From NCBI RefSeq assembly GCF_002174455.2, contig NZ_CP147246.1, positions 2,795,001 to 2,859,000 on the forward strand: a stretch of 64,000 bases of DNA, read 5' to 3'. Positions 46,725 through 56,248 of the stretch are shown here, piece after piece; the first letter of the stretch is position 1; each line of letters begins with the position of its first letter. The stretch comes from Enterococcus sp. 9D6_DIV0238 (lineage in GTDB: Bacteria > Bacillota > Bacilli > Lactobacillales > Enterococcaceae). Position numbers and translations under genes: made by a program. Under the pieces are notes generated by a model. It made no database searches. It worked only from the letters and a program-made list of their open reading frames with translations, and was not told the origin of the DNA.

Positions 46725-47021
46725 TTGGTTTATCGTGGTGAAGAGGCGTTGGGGCTTATTGAGACTGTTGGTTTGGTTCCGGCGTTGAAAGCGTGTGATG
46801 AAATGTTGAAAGCAGCAGATGTTGAGCTGGTTTCCTATGAAAATATTGGTTCTACTTTAGTTACGATCATGGTCAAAGGGGATGTTGCTGCTGTTGAAGC
46901 TTCGGTTTCAGCAGGTGCTCGGGCAGCTGAAGCGATCGGCACTTTGACTGCGCAAAATGTGATGCCAAGACCGATTCCGTCTGTTGGGGACATTGTTTCT
47001 GTCCATGCAATAGATGTGTAG
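46725..47021 (+). CDS. BMC-H hexameric shell protein
   Basis: GGGGGA at 46713-46718 sets the start at TTG 46725 (98 residues, VYRGEEALGLIETVG after the start); an ATG at 46683 lies in the repeat and has no site. It is a single BMC domain with TIMVKGDVAAVEASVSAG and the PRPIPSVGD end. It is more diverged from the EutM-type copies than they are from each other. With 47038-47361 it forms a shell gene pair ahead of the enzyme genes. Confidence 0.9.
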   Translation: MVYRGEEALGLIETVGLVPALKACDEMLKAADVELVSYENIGSTLVTIMVKGDVAAVEASVSAGARAAEAIGTLTAQNVMPRPIPSVGDIVSVHAIDV

Positions 47022-47037
47022 ATTAAGGGGGAAATAA

Positions 47038-47361
47038 ATGAAAACCTTTGAAGCGATTGGAGCCATTGAAACTTTTGGCTTAGTGTTTGTCTTAGAAGCA
47101 TGTGATGCGATGTGTAAAGCGGCGGATGTTGAATTAGTTGGTTATGAGAATGTCGCATCCGGCTATATTTCAGTCATTGTACAAGGAGATGTAGCTGCTT
47201 GCCAATCTGCTGTTGATGCAGGGATCAAAGCAGTAGAAAACTTAGGTGCGGAGGTGTACAGCTCAGTTGTGATCGCTGGTCCGCATATCGATTTGAACAA
47301 AATAATCAGCCGTTATCAGCTAAATAACCTTTTAACTGAAGAGGAGGGAGATGCAGTTTAG
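47038..47361 (+). CDS. BMC-H hexameric shell protein
   Basis: A 107-residue protein behind GGGGGA. It is a BMC domain (AIGAIETFGLVFVLEACDAM start, VIVQGDVAACQSAVDAG) with a longer C-terminal tail (DLNKIISRYQLNNLLTEEEG). The pore-facing and tail residues differ from the EutM-type copies, so it probably forms a distinct pore. Its stop touches the start of the next gene. Confidence 0.9.
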   Translation: MKTFEAIGAIETFGLVFVLEACDAMCKAADVELVGYENVASGYISVIVQGDVAACQSAVDAGIKAVENLGAEVYSSVVIAGPHIDLNKIISRYQLNNLLTEEEGDAV

Positions 47362-48789
47362 ATGCAGCAAATAGATAAGGATCTGTTATCGATACAAGAA
47401 GCGCGAATTTTAGTGGAAACAGCCAGAGATGCACATTATTTGATCAAAGATTACGGACAAAAGCATTTTGATCAAATCCTCAAACAGCTACTGGAACAAA
47501 TAAAACCTGAAATCAGTAAGTTCGTAGCATCTGAATTGAATGAAACAAAGTTAGGTAATTCAAAAGATAAGGAAGCATTGATCAATCAATTTCTAGAAGC
47601 GTTGACTGAAGATTTGCCAAAACAACAATGTATTGGAGCACTTGCGAAAGATTCTGCGGGGAATATTTTACAAGTGGGTGTACCAGTCGGTGTGATTCCT
47701 GTCATTTTATCAAATGAAAATGTTGTATTAAATACATTATATAGCTTGATCATCGGTATTAAATCAGGAAATGCACTAGTGGTGATTCCTCATTCGAATG
47801 CATGTAAGACAACGTATCAGATCGTCAGAAAAGTGAAGCAAATTTGTGAATCAAACGGTTTACCAAAAGGCTGTTTAACTTGTTTAGAGCAAGTGACGGA
47901 AAATAGTGTACAAGAAGTGTTGAGTCATCAAGATACTGCGATGATTTTGGTTATCGGAAATTCAAAATATACAAACGCGACCACCAACCAAAAACCAATT
48001 ATTTATGGCAGTTCGGGCGCAACACCTGTTTTTATCGAACGCTCAGCTCCGATCCAATCAGCTGTGAACGCGATTATTCAAAGTCGCTCTTTTGATGGCG
48101 GCTTATTACCTGGTGCAGAACAATATTTGATTGCTGAAAGTGTGATCGCCTCAGAAGTAAAAATGAAGATGAAACAATATGGGGCTCATTTTTTATCTAA
48201 AGAAGAAGAGCTTAAACTTTTACATCTACTTCAGCCAAAAGAGAATCAGATCAATCCAGAGTGCATTGGGAAAAGTGCATTTTGGTTAGCACAAAAAGCT
48301 GGCTTCTCTGTTGACTCACAAATCAAAGTGTTAGTTTCGGAACAACAATACCTTCATGAAGAAGACCCGTTTACTAATGAAATGAAATGCCCAGTTTTAG
48401 CCTTTTATTTGGAACCAGATTGGATCCATGCTTGTGAAAAATCTATTCGTCTATTGAAAGAGAAAAATCATGGTCACTCTTTAGCGATTCATTCCCAAAA
48501 TACGACAATTTTAAATGAATTTGCTTTAAAAAAACCTGTCGGACGAATGATTGTCAATGCACCAGCGGGATTTGCAAGTCTTGGGCTGAATTCTAACTTG
48601 CCGTTATCGGTTATCTTAGGCGGGTTTACGACAGGACGAGGGATCAGTGCTAAAAATATCACAGCAGCTGATTTAACTTACAAACGGCAAATCAGTTATC
48701 CGATTCAGATCGCTGAGTCAACAGTAACAGCAGAACCTGTTGATAAACAATTATTAGAAAAAGTATTGAGGAAAATATTGGAAAAATAA
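47362..48789 (+). CDS. Aldehyde dehydrogenase-like protein lacking the catalytic cysteine
   Basis: A 475-residue protein behind GGAGGG. It aligns with the CutF-type enzyme at 57413 over its length: N-terminal DKDLLSIQEAR (DKDLRSVQEAR there), middle FIERSAPIQSAVNAII (YIERTADVKSAVAKIM there). At the active site, FDNGTIC of the active enzyme is FDGGLLP here, so the catalytic cysteine is proline 250. The NPT nucleotide loop is also changed (SNENVVLN). The likely encapsulation helix at the start is kept. I infer a structural or regulatory part in the compartment. It cannot be a normal acylating dehydrogenase. Confidence 0.85.
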   Translation: MQQIDKDLLSIQEARILVETARDAHYLIKDYGQKHFDQILKQLLEQIKPEISKFVASELNETKLGNSKDKEALINQFLEALTEDLPKQQCIGALAKDSAGNILQVGVPVGVIPVILSNENVVLNTLYSLIIGIKSGNALVVIPHSNACKTTYQIVRKVKQICESNGLPKGCLTCLEQVTENSVQEVLSHQDTAMILVIGNSKYTNATTNQKPIIYGSSGATPVFIERSAPIQSAVNAIIQSRSFDGGLLPGAEQYLIAESVIASEVKMKMKQYGAHFLSKEEELKLLHLLQPKENQINPECIGKSAFWLAQKAGFSVDSQIKVLVSEQQYLHEEDPFTNEMKCPVLAFYLEPDWIHACEKSIRLLKEKNHGHSLAIHSQNTTILNEFALKKPVGRMIVNAPAGFASLGLNSNLPLSVILGGFTTGRGISAKNITAADLTYKRQISYPIQIAESTVTAEPVDKQLLEKVLRKILEK

Positions 48790-48813
48790 AATGGCGTAAA
48801 GTGAGGGAATAAA

Positions 48814-51354
48814 ATGGATATCAAAGAGTTTTCAGCAAAATTAGCTGAAGCAACAAAAGAATTAAGTCCGGAAGAACAAACAGCTTTAATGAAGATGTTT
48901 GCAACCGTTTCAGATGACTTAAATACTCCAAGCTCAACGAGCGGTGGATTTGCATCTGCTGGTCAAACGACGATCCCAGCAGGAATCACTCCTCGTTTAG
49001 AGGCATTAAAAGAAAACTACTTAAAGCAAGTGCCGACAATCACCACACACAGAGCAAGAGTGATCACAGAAATTGCAAAAGAAAATCCGGGAATGCCTAA
49101 GAATATTTTAAGAGCAAAATCATTCAAACGCTGCTGCGAAACAGCACCTTTAGTGATCCAGGACAATGAACTGATCGTTGGTGCTCCTAATGGTGCTCCT
49201 CGTGCGGGTTCATTTTCACCAGACATCGCATGGCGCTGGATGGAAGAAGAAATCGAAACGATTTCTAGCCGTCCGCAAGATCCATTTTTCATTTCTGATG
49301 AAGACAAGAAAATCATGAGAGAAGAACTATTTCCATTCTGGAAAGGAAAATCGATCGACGAATATTGTGAAGATCAGTTTCGTGAAGCAGGAGTTTGGGA
49401 ACTATCAGGAGAGTCTTTTGTCTCTGATTGTTCCTACCATCAATTAAATGGCGGTGGTGACTCAAATCCAGGGTATGACGTAATCTTGATGAAAAAAGGG
49501 ATGCTGGATATTCAAAAGGAAGCGCAAGAGCAGCTTGAAAAAATGGATTATGAAAACCCAGATGATATCGAAAAAATTTATTTTTATAAGTCTATCATCG
49601 ATACAGCAGAGGGTGTCATGATCTATGCACGCAGAATGTCTGAATATGCTGCACAATTAGCGCAAAGAGAAACGGATCCTAAACGTAAAGCAGAGCTTCA
49701 AAAGATTTCTGAGGTCAATGCAAAGGTTCCTGCACATAAACCAGAAACCTTCTGGGAAGCGATCCAGGCTGTTTGGACGATCGAATCATTATTAGTCGTT
49801 GAAGAAAATCAAACAGGGATGTCGATCGGCCGTGTGGATCAGTATATGTATCCATTTTTCAAAAATGATTTAGCAACAGGCAAAATGAATGAGTTTGAAG
49901 CTTTTGAATTGGCAGGCTGTATGCTGATCAAGATGTCTGAAATGATGTGGATCACAAGCGAAGGCGGTTCTAAATTCTTTGCTGGCTATCAGCCATTTGT
50001 CAATATGTGTGTCGGCGGTGTGACGCGTGAAGGACATGATGCGACGAATGAGTTGACCTATTTATTGATGGATGCTGTCCGCCATGTCAAAGTCTATCAA
50101 CCATCCTTAGCTTGCCGAATCCATAATCGTTCACCGAGAGAATATTTGAAAAAAATCGTTGATGTTGTTCGAGCAGGAATCGGGTTCCCAGCTTGCCACT
50201 TTGATGATACGCATATCAAAATGATGCTGGCTAAAGGTGTATCGATCGAAGATGCCCGAGATTATTGTTTAATGGGCTGTGTAGAGCCGCAAAAATCTGG
50301 ACGTTTATATCAATGGACATCAACTGCCTATACGCAATGGCCGATTTGTATCGAGTTAGTGCTAAATAAAGGTGTGCCGCTATGGTATGGTAAAAAAGTT
50401 TGTCCTGATACAGGCGACTTAGCGAATTTCAAAACATTTGAACAGTTTGAAGATGCAGTCAAAGAGCAAATCAAATACATCACGAAATGGTCATCGGTAG
50501 CAACCGTCATCACGCAACGAGTACATCGTGATTTAGCACCGAAACCGTTGATGTCATTGATGTACGAAGGCTGTATGGAAAGTGGAAAAGATGTTTCAAG
50601 CGGTGGTGCGATGTATAACTTTGGTCCGGGAGTTGTCTGGTCAGGCTTAGCAACCTACGCTGATTCAATGGCCGCCATCAAAAAACTGGTTTTCGATGAG
50701 AAAAAATATTCGTTAGAAGAATTGAATCGTGCATTGAAAGCTGATTTTGTTGGTTACGAACAAATTCGTACAGACTGCTTAAATGCACCTAAATATGGGA
50801 ATGATGATGATTATGCTGATTTGATCGCAGCAGACTTGATTCATTTTACAGAAAAAGAACACAGACAATATAAAACCTTGTATTCAGAATTGTGTCACGG
50901 AACATTATCGATCTCAAATAATACTCCATTAGGTCAAATGACTGGTGCCTCGGCCAATGGACGTAAAGCGTGGATTCCGTTATCAGATGGAATCAGCCCG
51001 ACGCAAGGAGCCGATTTCAAAGGACCGACAGCGATCATCAAATCGATCTCAAAAATGGCGAACGATACGATGAATATGGGGATGGTCCACAACTTCAAAA
51101 TCATGTCAGGTTTGTTAAGTACACCTGAAGGGGAAGAAAGTCTGATCACGTTATTGAAGACTGCCAGTGTTCTGGGCAATGGCGAAATGCAGTTTAACTA
51201 TTTAGATAATGAAACATTGTTGGAAGCACAAAAACATCCGGAAGAATATCGTGATTTGATCGTTCGAGTAGCAGGCTACAGTGCCTTCTTCGTTGAATTA
51301 TGTCAGGATGTACAGGATGAAATCATCAGCCGGACAATGTTGACTAAGTTTTAA
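48814..51354 (+). CDS. cutC: Choline trimethylamine-lyase CutC (glycyl radical enzyme)
   Basis: An 846-residue glycyl radical enzyme. All residues known for Desulfovibrio alaskensis CutC fall at the same numbers: Tyr208 and Asp216 ([16 protein letters not shown]), Phe395 (QPFVN), Cys489 and Glu491 (MGCVEPQ), Thr502, and the radical Gly821 (RVAGYSAFF). This separates it from diol dehydratases and pyruvate formate-lyase. It cleaves choline to trimethylamine and acetaldehyde without oxygen. The first ~50 residues form a helical start plus a Ser/Gly/Thr-rich linker that may direct it into the shell. CutD follows. Confidence 0.96.
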   Translation: MDIKEFSAKLAEATKELSPEEQTALMKMFATVSDDLNTPSSTSGGFASAGQTTIPAGITPRLEALKENYLKQVPTITTHRARVITEIAKENPGMPKNILRAKSFKRCCETAPLVIQDNELIVGAPNGAPRAGSFSPDIAWRWMEEEIETISSRPQDPFFISDEDKKIMREELFPFWKGKSIDEYCEDQFREAGVWELSGESFVSDCSYHQLNGGGDSNPGYDVILMKKGMLDIQKEAQEQLEKMDYENPDDIEKIYFYKSIIDTAEGVMIYARRMSEYAAQLAQRETDPKRKAELQKISEVNAKVPAHKPETFWEAIQAVWTIESLLVVEENQTGMSIGRVDQYMYPFFKNDLATGKMNEFEAFELAGCMLIKMSEMMWITSEGGSKFFAGYQPFVNMCVGGVTREGHDATNELTYLLMDAVRHVKVYQPSLACRIHNRSPREYLKKIVDVVRAGIGFPACHFDDTHIKMMLAKGVSIEDARDYCLMGCVEPQKSGRLYQWTSTAYTQWPICIELVLNKGVPLWYGKKVCPDTGDLANFKTFEQFEDAVKEQIKYITKWSSVATVITQRVHRDLAPKPLMSLMYEGCMESGKDVSSGGAMYNFGPGVVWSGLATYADSMAAIKKLVFDEKKYSLEELNRALKADFVGYEQIRTDCLNAPKYGNDDDYADLIAADLIHFTEKEHRQYKTLYSELCHGTLSISNNTPLGQMTGASANGRKAWIPLSDGISPTQGADFKGPTAIIKSISKMANDTMNMGMVHNFKIMSGLLSTPEGEESLITLLKTASVLGNGEMQFNYLDNETLLEAQKHPEEYRDLIVRVAGYSAFFVELCQDVQDEIISRTMLTKF

Positions 51355-51370
51355 CTCTGGAGGATGAAAA

Positions 51371-52321
51371 ATGAATAACCCAAGCACGGAAACAATAGAA
51401 AGACAAGTCATGATTTTTAATGTACAAAAATATAGCTTATACGACGGTCCTGGCATTAGAACGATCGTATTTTTTAAAGGCTGTCCGCTGCGTTGTCAGT
51501 GGTGTGCGAATCCAGAAGGTTTGGAGCGCAAGTTTGAAGTAATGTATAAAGAAAGTGTTTGTAGTGACTGTCGAGCATGCGTCGATGTGTGTCCAGTGGG
51601 GATTCATTATATGGATGAAAATGGCGATCATCAAGTGAATCGGGATATCGCCTGCACAGGCTGCCGCGCTTGTTCAGATGTCTGTCCAATGGCAGCCTTG
51701 AACATTACAGGTGAAATCAAATCGATTTCAGAAGTCATGGAAATCGTTCATGAAGATGATGAATTTTATGAACAATCCGGTGGCGGTGTGACACTTAGCG
51801 GAGGTGAATGTACTGCTCAGCCAGAAGCAGCGCTTGCATTACTACAAGCTTGTAAAGCAGATGGGATCAATACAGCAATTGAAACCTGTGGACATTCTAG
51901 AATGGAACGATTGCTCAAAATCGCTGAATATGTAGATCTTTTCTTGTTTGATTTAAAACATATGGACCCTGTCCGACACAATGAATTGACTGGAATCAGT
52001 AATGAAAAAATTTTGGCAAATTTAAAAGAAGTTTTAGAACTGGGGCATGACGTGCAAATTCGGATGCCGATGCTAAAAATGATCAATGACAGCCAACAAG
52101 AAATTCAGGCGATCATCGAATTTTTACTGCCGTATAAAGATTATCCTAATTTTCATGGGATCGATTTGTTACCTTATCATAAATTAGGGGTGAATAAATA
52201 CGGACAACTCGGTATGGAATATCCTGTTGCTGGAGATCCTTCGTTGACAGATCCTGAACTAGATCAAATCGAACGCTGGATCAAAGACTATGATTTTCCA
52301 GTGAAGGTGGTTCGTCATTAG
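51371..52321 (+). CDS. cutD: CutC-activating radical SAM enzyme
   Basis: A 316-residue protein behind GGAGG. The radical SAM motif CxxxCxxC is Cys38-Cys42-Cys45 (GCPLRCQWC). A ferredoxin-like insert with two further cysteine clusters follows (CSDCRACVDVC near 62 and CTGCRACSDVC near 93), typical of glycyl radical activases of this subclass. GGVTLSGGE near 140 is the SAM contact. It uses SAM to form the glycyl radical on Gly821 of CutC. Confidence 0.95.
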   Translation: MNNPSTETIERQVMIFNVQKYSLYDGPGIRTIVFFKGCPLRCQWCANPEGLERKFEVMYKESVCSDCRACVDVCPVGIHYMDENGDHQVNRDIACTGCRACSDVCPMAALNITGEIKSISEVMEIVHEDDEFYEQSGGGVTLSGGECTAQPEAALALLQACKADGINTAIETCGHSRMERLLKIAEYVDLFLFDLKHMDPVRHNELTGISNEKILANLKEVLELGHDVQIRMPMLKMINDSQQEIQAIIEFLLPYKDYPNFHGIDLLPYHKLGVNKYGQLGMEYPVAGDPSLTDPELDQIERWIKDYDFPVKVVRH

Positions 52322-52345
52322 AAAAGTGAGAAAGGAAGCGTTCTG

Positions 52346-52690
52346 ATGCTGGAAAGTAATGTACAACGGGTGATAGAAGAATCTGTTCCAGGAAAGCAAG
52401 TGACCTTGGCTCACGTCATTGCTTCGCCGATCACAGAAGTATATGAGTCACTAGGCGTCGAAGATACGGGAGCAATCGGTATCTTAACCATTTCTCCTTT
52501 TGAAACAGCGATCATTGCCGCGGATATCGCTGGAAAAAGCGCAGACGTAACAGTCGGGTTCCTTGATCGTTTTACTGGTTCGGTATTGTTGACGGGCGAT
52601 GTTCAAAGTGTAGAAGTAGCTTTAGGGGCTGTCGTGACTATTTTAAAAGAACGGCTGGATTATGAAGTTGTTCCGCTTACTAAGACATGA
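52346..52690 (+). CDS. Circularly permuted BMC-H shell protein (EutS/PduU type)
   Basis: A 114-residue protein behind GAAAGGAAG. The order of fold elements is permuted as in EutS and PduU: an N-terminal strand and tail (KQVTLAHVIASP) come before GAIGILTISPFETAIIAADIA and the DRFTGSVLLTGDVQSVEVAL end. EutS-type hexamers are bent or plugged by a beta-barrel and may form edges. It overlaps the next gene by 4 bases. Confidence 0.88.
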   Translation: MLESNVQRVIEESVPGKQVTLAHVIASPITEVYESLGVEDTGAIGILTISPFETAIIAADIAGKSADVTVGFLDRFTGSVLLTGDVQSVEVALGAVVTILKERLDYEVVPLTKT

Positions 52691-53127
52691 ACAAACGATT
52701 GTTGATCATAGGCCCAAAGGGAAGCGGCAGTCATATCATCGCTCAGGCGATCGAGCAAACCGATAAGCCGATTCGAAAAGTTGCTAATCTACTTTATACC
52801 AAAAAAACGATCATTGTTCCAAGTCAGTATCTTGAGAGTCCTTGGATGCATAAACATATCATTGCATTACAGCAAGAAGCTCATCAAGCATTGTTTCTTT
52901 TACCGATCCAGAGTACGAAAAAAAGTTATCCACCTAATTTTGCTCAAGTTTTTAGAATACCGATAGTGGGTGTCATTACCTATAAAACCGGGAACTATTC
53001 CGAAGAAATGGTGCTAAAAGCACAGCGATCATTAAAAGAAATAGGAATCAAAAGAAGACATATTCAAGTTGATTTGACTGATAAAAACGATTTATTAACC
53101 GTTGAAAAGTATTTGAACATGAAATAA
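52687..53127 (+). CDS. EutP/PduV-like protein with degenerate P-loop
   Basis: A 146-residue protein overlapping the previous stop (ATGA). The fold order is that of EutP/PduV small GTPases (a strand then a glycine loop near residue 8, and a late VGVITYKTG strand). However, the P-loop reads GPKGSGSH where GxxxxGKS/T is needed, and the NKxD position reads ITYKTG. Nucleotide hydrolysis therefore looks lost. PduV-type proteins are thought to link compartments to cell structures; that role could persist without hydrolysis. Confidence 0.7.
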   Translation: MNKRLLIIGPKGSGSHIIAQAIEQTDKPIRKVANLLYTKKTIIVPSQYLESPWMHKHIIALQQEAHQALFLLPIQSTKKSYPPNFAQVFRIPIVGVITYKTGNYSEEMVLKAQRSLKEIGIKRRHIQVDLTDKNDLLTVEKYLNMK

Positions 53128-53147
53128 GTAAGAAAGGAGGCTATTTT

Positions 53148-54290
53148 TTGTTTAATCAATTTAAAATGCCGACCAAAATCATTACAGGAGCAGGAAGTTT
53201 AGCAGAACTACAAGCACTATCTTTAAAGAAAGTCTTGATCATCTGTGATCCATTTATGGAAAAAAATGGAACTGCTGAAAAAATTGGAAAGCTGCTGAAA
53301 GAAAAAAAGATTGGCTATAGTATTTTTTCTGAAATCATTCCAGATCCAACGATTGATGTCGTAACGAAAGGGCTAGTTGCAGCAATCAAGTCAAAACCTG
53401 ATGGAATGATCGCCTTAGGTGGCGGGTCAGCGATGGATGCAGCAAAAGTGATTCGACAAATGTATATCACAGCTGAAAAAGAAAGCTCCGTTCAGTTGAT
53501 CTGTATTCCTACAACGAGCGGTACGGGTAGTGAAGTGACCGCTTTTGCAGTGATATCTGATCCTGTTGTACAAAGTAAATATGCTTTGGTCGATGATCAG
53601 ATGATTCCTGATTATGCAATATTAGATCCCCTGTTAACGATGAGTGTTCCCAAAAATGTCACAGCAGATACAGGGATCGATGTTTTTACTCATTGTATGG
53701 AAGCTTTAGCTTCAACAAATGCTACTGACTTTACCGATGCTTGTGCTGAAAAAGCAATGAAAATCATTTGGAATGATTTGGTTTCAGTTTTTAATGATGG
53801 CGAAAATAGTATGCTGCGCGAAAAAATCCACAATGCTTCATGCCTAGCTGGAATCTCATTCAGCGAAGCTTCTTTAGGAATTTGTCATAGCTTAGCACAT
53901 GCTCTAGGTGGTCGTTTCCATATTCCGCATGGTCGAGCGAATGCGATGCTACTGCCTCATGTGATCAGTTACAATGCCGGTCTAGAGACAGAAAAAGAAA
54001 TTCCGCAGTTACTGATTTATAAAAATATAGCGGAGCTTTTAGGCTTTAAAGCTGGGACCTCAAAGGCAACCGTTCATGCGATGAATACAGGGATTCAGCG
54101 TCAGTTTAAACAAATGGGTATTCCAAAGACCATCAATGAATGCGGGATCGATCCAGAAGAATTTATTACGGCGATTCCTGAAATGGCTGAGAAAGCTTTA
54201 GAAGATAAATGTACGCTGACTAACCCAAGAACACCGAAAAAAGCAGAACTAGAATCGATTTATCAGAGGCTGTTAAGAGGTGGTTATTGA
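53148..54290 (+). CDS. cutO: Iron-containing alcohol dehydrogenase (acetaldehyde to ethanol)
   Basis: A 380-residue protein starting at TTG 53148 behind AAAGGAGG. It has the GGGSAMDAAK NAD motif near 95, TTSGTGSEVTAFAV near 138, and the iron ligands in CHSLAHALGGRFHIPHGRANA near 250-270 (three histidines in the right spacing). In cut loci this enzyme reduces part of the acetaldehyde to ethanol and recycles NADH inside the shell. The symbol cutO follows usage for this role. Confidence 0.88.
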   Translation: MFNQFKMPTKIITGAGSLAELQALSLKKVLIICDPFMEKNGTAEKIGKLLKEKKIGYSIFSEIIPDPTIDVVTKGLVAAIKSKPDGMIALGGGSAMDAAKVIRQMYITAEKESSVQLICIPTTSGTGSEVTAFAVISDPVVQSKYALVDDQMIPDYAILDPLLTMSVPKNVTADTGIDVFTHCMEALASTNATDFTDACAEKAMKIIWNDLVSVFNDGENSMLREKIHNASCLAGISFSEASLGICHSLAHALGGRFHIPHGRANAMLLPHVISYNAGLETEKEIPQLLIYKNIAELLGFKAGTSKATVHAMNTGIQRQFKQMGIPKTINECGIDPEEFITAIPEMAEKALEDKCTLTNPRTPKKAELESIYQRLLRGGY

Positions 54291-54838
54291 TGCACTTTAT
54301 TACTGAAAGTGACTTACGAACCCATTTCCGCAAGGAGCCTTTTACACATATGACATTGGCAGAAACAGAGCGTTTAACACCAGGAGCAAAGCAGTTTTTG
54401 CAGGATAAACGAATCGAATTGGTTCTTACAAACAAACAGTCAGCAAAAGAAAAAAAAGAGAGAGACACACGGTCTAGTTTGATCGCCTACCAGGAGATTC
54501 TTTCTGCAGAATTACTTGAAGCTGCTATTTTAGCTAAGGAAAAGCAAATAATACTAGGACAAAAGTTACTCGTATTACAAAAAAAAATCATGACCTTTTT
54601 TTCTAATGACTGTTTAGGCTCAGAAGAATCAATAGAACCAGTGAAAGCATCATTATTTCAATTTGACGCTATTCACATTTTTAGTGAACAAGGTCTGTTG
54701 TTGATCAAACTTAAGAAAATCTATGGTCTCATTACTCTGATTTCAACTGAAAATCCACAATACGAATCTGGGCTAACAGCGGTTGCTCAAGAACTTAGTG
54801 TGTTAGTCAAACAACTAGTAGGGGATGCCGATGAATAA
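54290..54838 (+). CDS. Protein with EutT-like N-terminal segment, no adenosyltransferase core
   Basis: Translation probably starts at ATG 54290 (182 residues, MHFITESDLRTHF), overlapping the previous stop. The first ~50 residues resemble the EutT start (FITESDLR..., RLTPGAKQFLQDKRIEL). The rest is helical (SAELLEAAILAKEKQIILGQKLLVL) and lacks the metal cysteines and the ATP site of EutT. CutC needs no cobalamin, so a structural role is likely. The segment TPGAKQFLQDKRI also resembles TPSAKDLAEEYNI in the EutQ-like protein of this locus. Confidence 0.65.
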   Translation: MHFITESDLRTHFRKEPFTHMTLAETERLTPGAKQFLQDKRIELVLTNKQSAKEKKERDTRSSLIAYQEILSAELLEAAILAKEKQIILGQKLLVLQKKIMTFFSNDCLGSEESIEPVKASLFQFDAIHIFSEQGLLLIKLKKIYGLITLISTENPQYESGLTAVAQELSVLVKQLVGDADE

Positions 54839-55670
54839 ACAAATGCTAAAGAAATGCAATCAATTTATTGCCGATTTTGAAAAAGTGATCCAAAAACCAA
54901 AAAGACATCCTTCGAACGTTTACTATACAGGAGTTGATTTAGGAACAGCATGTATTGTATTAGCAGTCTTAGATGAACAGTATCAGCCTGTTGCGGGAGC
55001 GTATCGCTATGCCGATGTTGTTCGAGATGGCATGGTGGTTGATTACATTGGCGCGGTTGAAATCGTCAGTGAGCTAAAAGCAGAGCTGGAACAACAACTG
55101 AAAACAGAACTAGTCTATGCAGCGGCTTCGTTGCCTCCTGGAACGGATGAATTAGATGGTGGTGCGATCAAAAACGTTGTTCAAAGTGCAGGTTTTGAAC
55201 TGACCAACTTGCTGGACGAGCCGACAGCAGCCAATCAATTGCTGAAAATAGCTGACGGAGCGGTTGTTGATATTGGCGGAGGAACAACAGGTATTTCAAT
55301 CATCGAAGCAGGAAAAGTGGTCAAAGTTGCAGACGAGGCGACTGGTGGTACTCATCTATCTTTAGTTTTGGCCGGTGCATATAAATTTTCCTTTGACGAA
55401 GCTGAGCAGTATAAGCGAGAAGTTAAACACCATGATGAGTTATTGCCAGTCCTAAAACCAGTGATCGAAAAAATTTCATCGATCATTATACAGCAAACTT
55501 CTGGGTTTACTGTCAACGGTATTTATCTGGTTGGCGGTACAGCTTGTTTGAAAAATATCGAAACAATCATAGAAAAAACGACAGGCATCCCAACATTCAA
55601 GCCAATCAATCCGATGTTTGCAACACCCTTGGGAATTGCCTTAAGTTGTACAGATCAAGTATTAAAGTAG
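54831..55670 (+). CDS. eutJ: EutJ-like actin-fold ATPase/chaperone
   Basis: AGGGG upstream suits ATG 54831 (279 residues); ATG 54825 is also in frame. The ASKHA motifs are YTGVDLGTACIVLAVLD (phosphate 1) near 29, VVDIGGGTTGISII (phosphate 2) near 147, and YLVGGTACLKNIE (adenosine) near 236. EutJ is a common but poorly understood compartment gene, thought to help assembly. It overlaps the previous gene. Confidence 0.88.
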   Translation: MNKQMLKKCNQFIADFEKVIQKPKRHPSNVYYTGVDLGTACIVLAVLDEQYQPVAGAYRYADVVRDGMVVDYIGAVEIVSELKAELEQQLKTELVYAAASLPPGTDELDGGAIKNVVQSAGFELTNLLDEPTAANQLLKIADGAVVDIGGGTTGISIIEAGKVVKVADEATGGTHLSLVLAGAYKFSFDEAEQYKREVKHHDELLPVLKPVIEKISSIIIQQTSGFTVNGIYLVGGTACLKNIETIIEKTTGIPTFKPINPMFATPLGIALSCTDQVLK

Positions 55671-55681
55671 GAGGTAAGGTC

Positions 55682-55975
55682 ATGGATTGCCGCATTATCA
55701 AATCACCAGGGGAAAATACATTAGCGATTTTAAATCGTCGAAAGGGCTCAAAGGAAGAATTAGGTACGCCAGATGCAGTCGGATTAGTGCAAGGAAAATT
55801 GATTGAGATGATTTGTGCCACAGATGTTGCTGAAAAAGCAGTTGGTGTAACGATCGAAGATATTCGGGGCAGCTGTCCGCAGAATATGATCTTGTTAGCA
55901 ATTTTTGGCGATACCGCTTCGGTCACAGCTGCAATCGAAGAAATCAAACGAAGAGAGAAGAATGGCCAATGGTAA
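55682..55975 (+). CDS. GrpU-like shell protein with GSCPQ motif
   Basis: The start is ATG 55682 behind AGGAGG (97 residues, MDCRIIKSPGENTLAIL); a longer frame runs back into eutJ. It looks like a short, permuted BMC domain (DAVGLVQGKLIEMICATDVA..., LLAIFGDTASVTAAIEEIKRRE). The RGSCPQN segment near 66 matches the GxCPQ motif reported for GrpU of glycyl-radical propanediol compartments, which binds an iron-sulfur cluster in the hexamer pore. That match is from memory of the family and should be tested. If right, it could move electrons through the shell. Confidence 0.7.
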   Translation: MDCRIIKSPGENTLAILNRRKGSKEELGTPDAVGLVQGKLIEMICATDVAEKAVGVTIEDIRGSCPQNMILLAIFGDTASVTAAIEEIKRREKNGQW

Positions 55976-56232
55976 CTGCAACCTTGATGGATAATATTTG
56001 GGCTACGCGCAAATCAGAAAAATTAAATGGCTTAAAGTTGATGCTGGCGCAGGTCACTGGCGGTTCTAGAGATGGTGAACGGATGGTAGTCTGTGATGTG
56101 ATCGGTGCCGGGATCGGTGATCGCGTGATTATCGCTACAGGATCGGCTGCCAGACGGATGCTGGAAGATGACCTGATTCCGATCGATGCAGCTGTTGTCG
56201 GGATCATTGATGAAAGTTGTGAGTCTGTATAA
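55969..56232 (+). CDS. eutN: BMC-P pentameric vertex protein (EutN/CcmL type)
   Basis: An 87-residue protein whose ATG overlaps the previous stop. It shows the EutN pattern: VTATLMDNIWATRKSEKLNGLKL start, CDVIGAGIGDRVIIATGSAAR near 42-62, and DAAVVGIID at the end. Pentamers close the twelve vertices of the shell. It is the only vertex gene seen in this locus. Confidence 0.92.
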   Translation: MVTATLMDNIWATRKSEKLNGLKLMLAQVTGGSRDGERMVVCDVIGAGIGDRVIIATGSAARRMLEDDLIPIDAAVVGIIDESCESV

Positions 56233-56248
56233 AAGAGAGTGTGGCAAA

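Noticed and set aside
48814-51354. Propanediol or glycerol dehydratase of the glycyl radical family
   Set aside because: The choline-specific Tyr208, Asp216, Phe395 and Thr502 are all in place at CutC numbering, which diol dehydratases lack.
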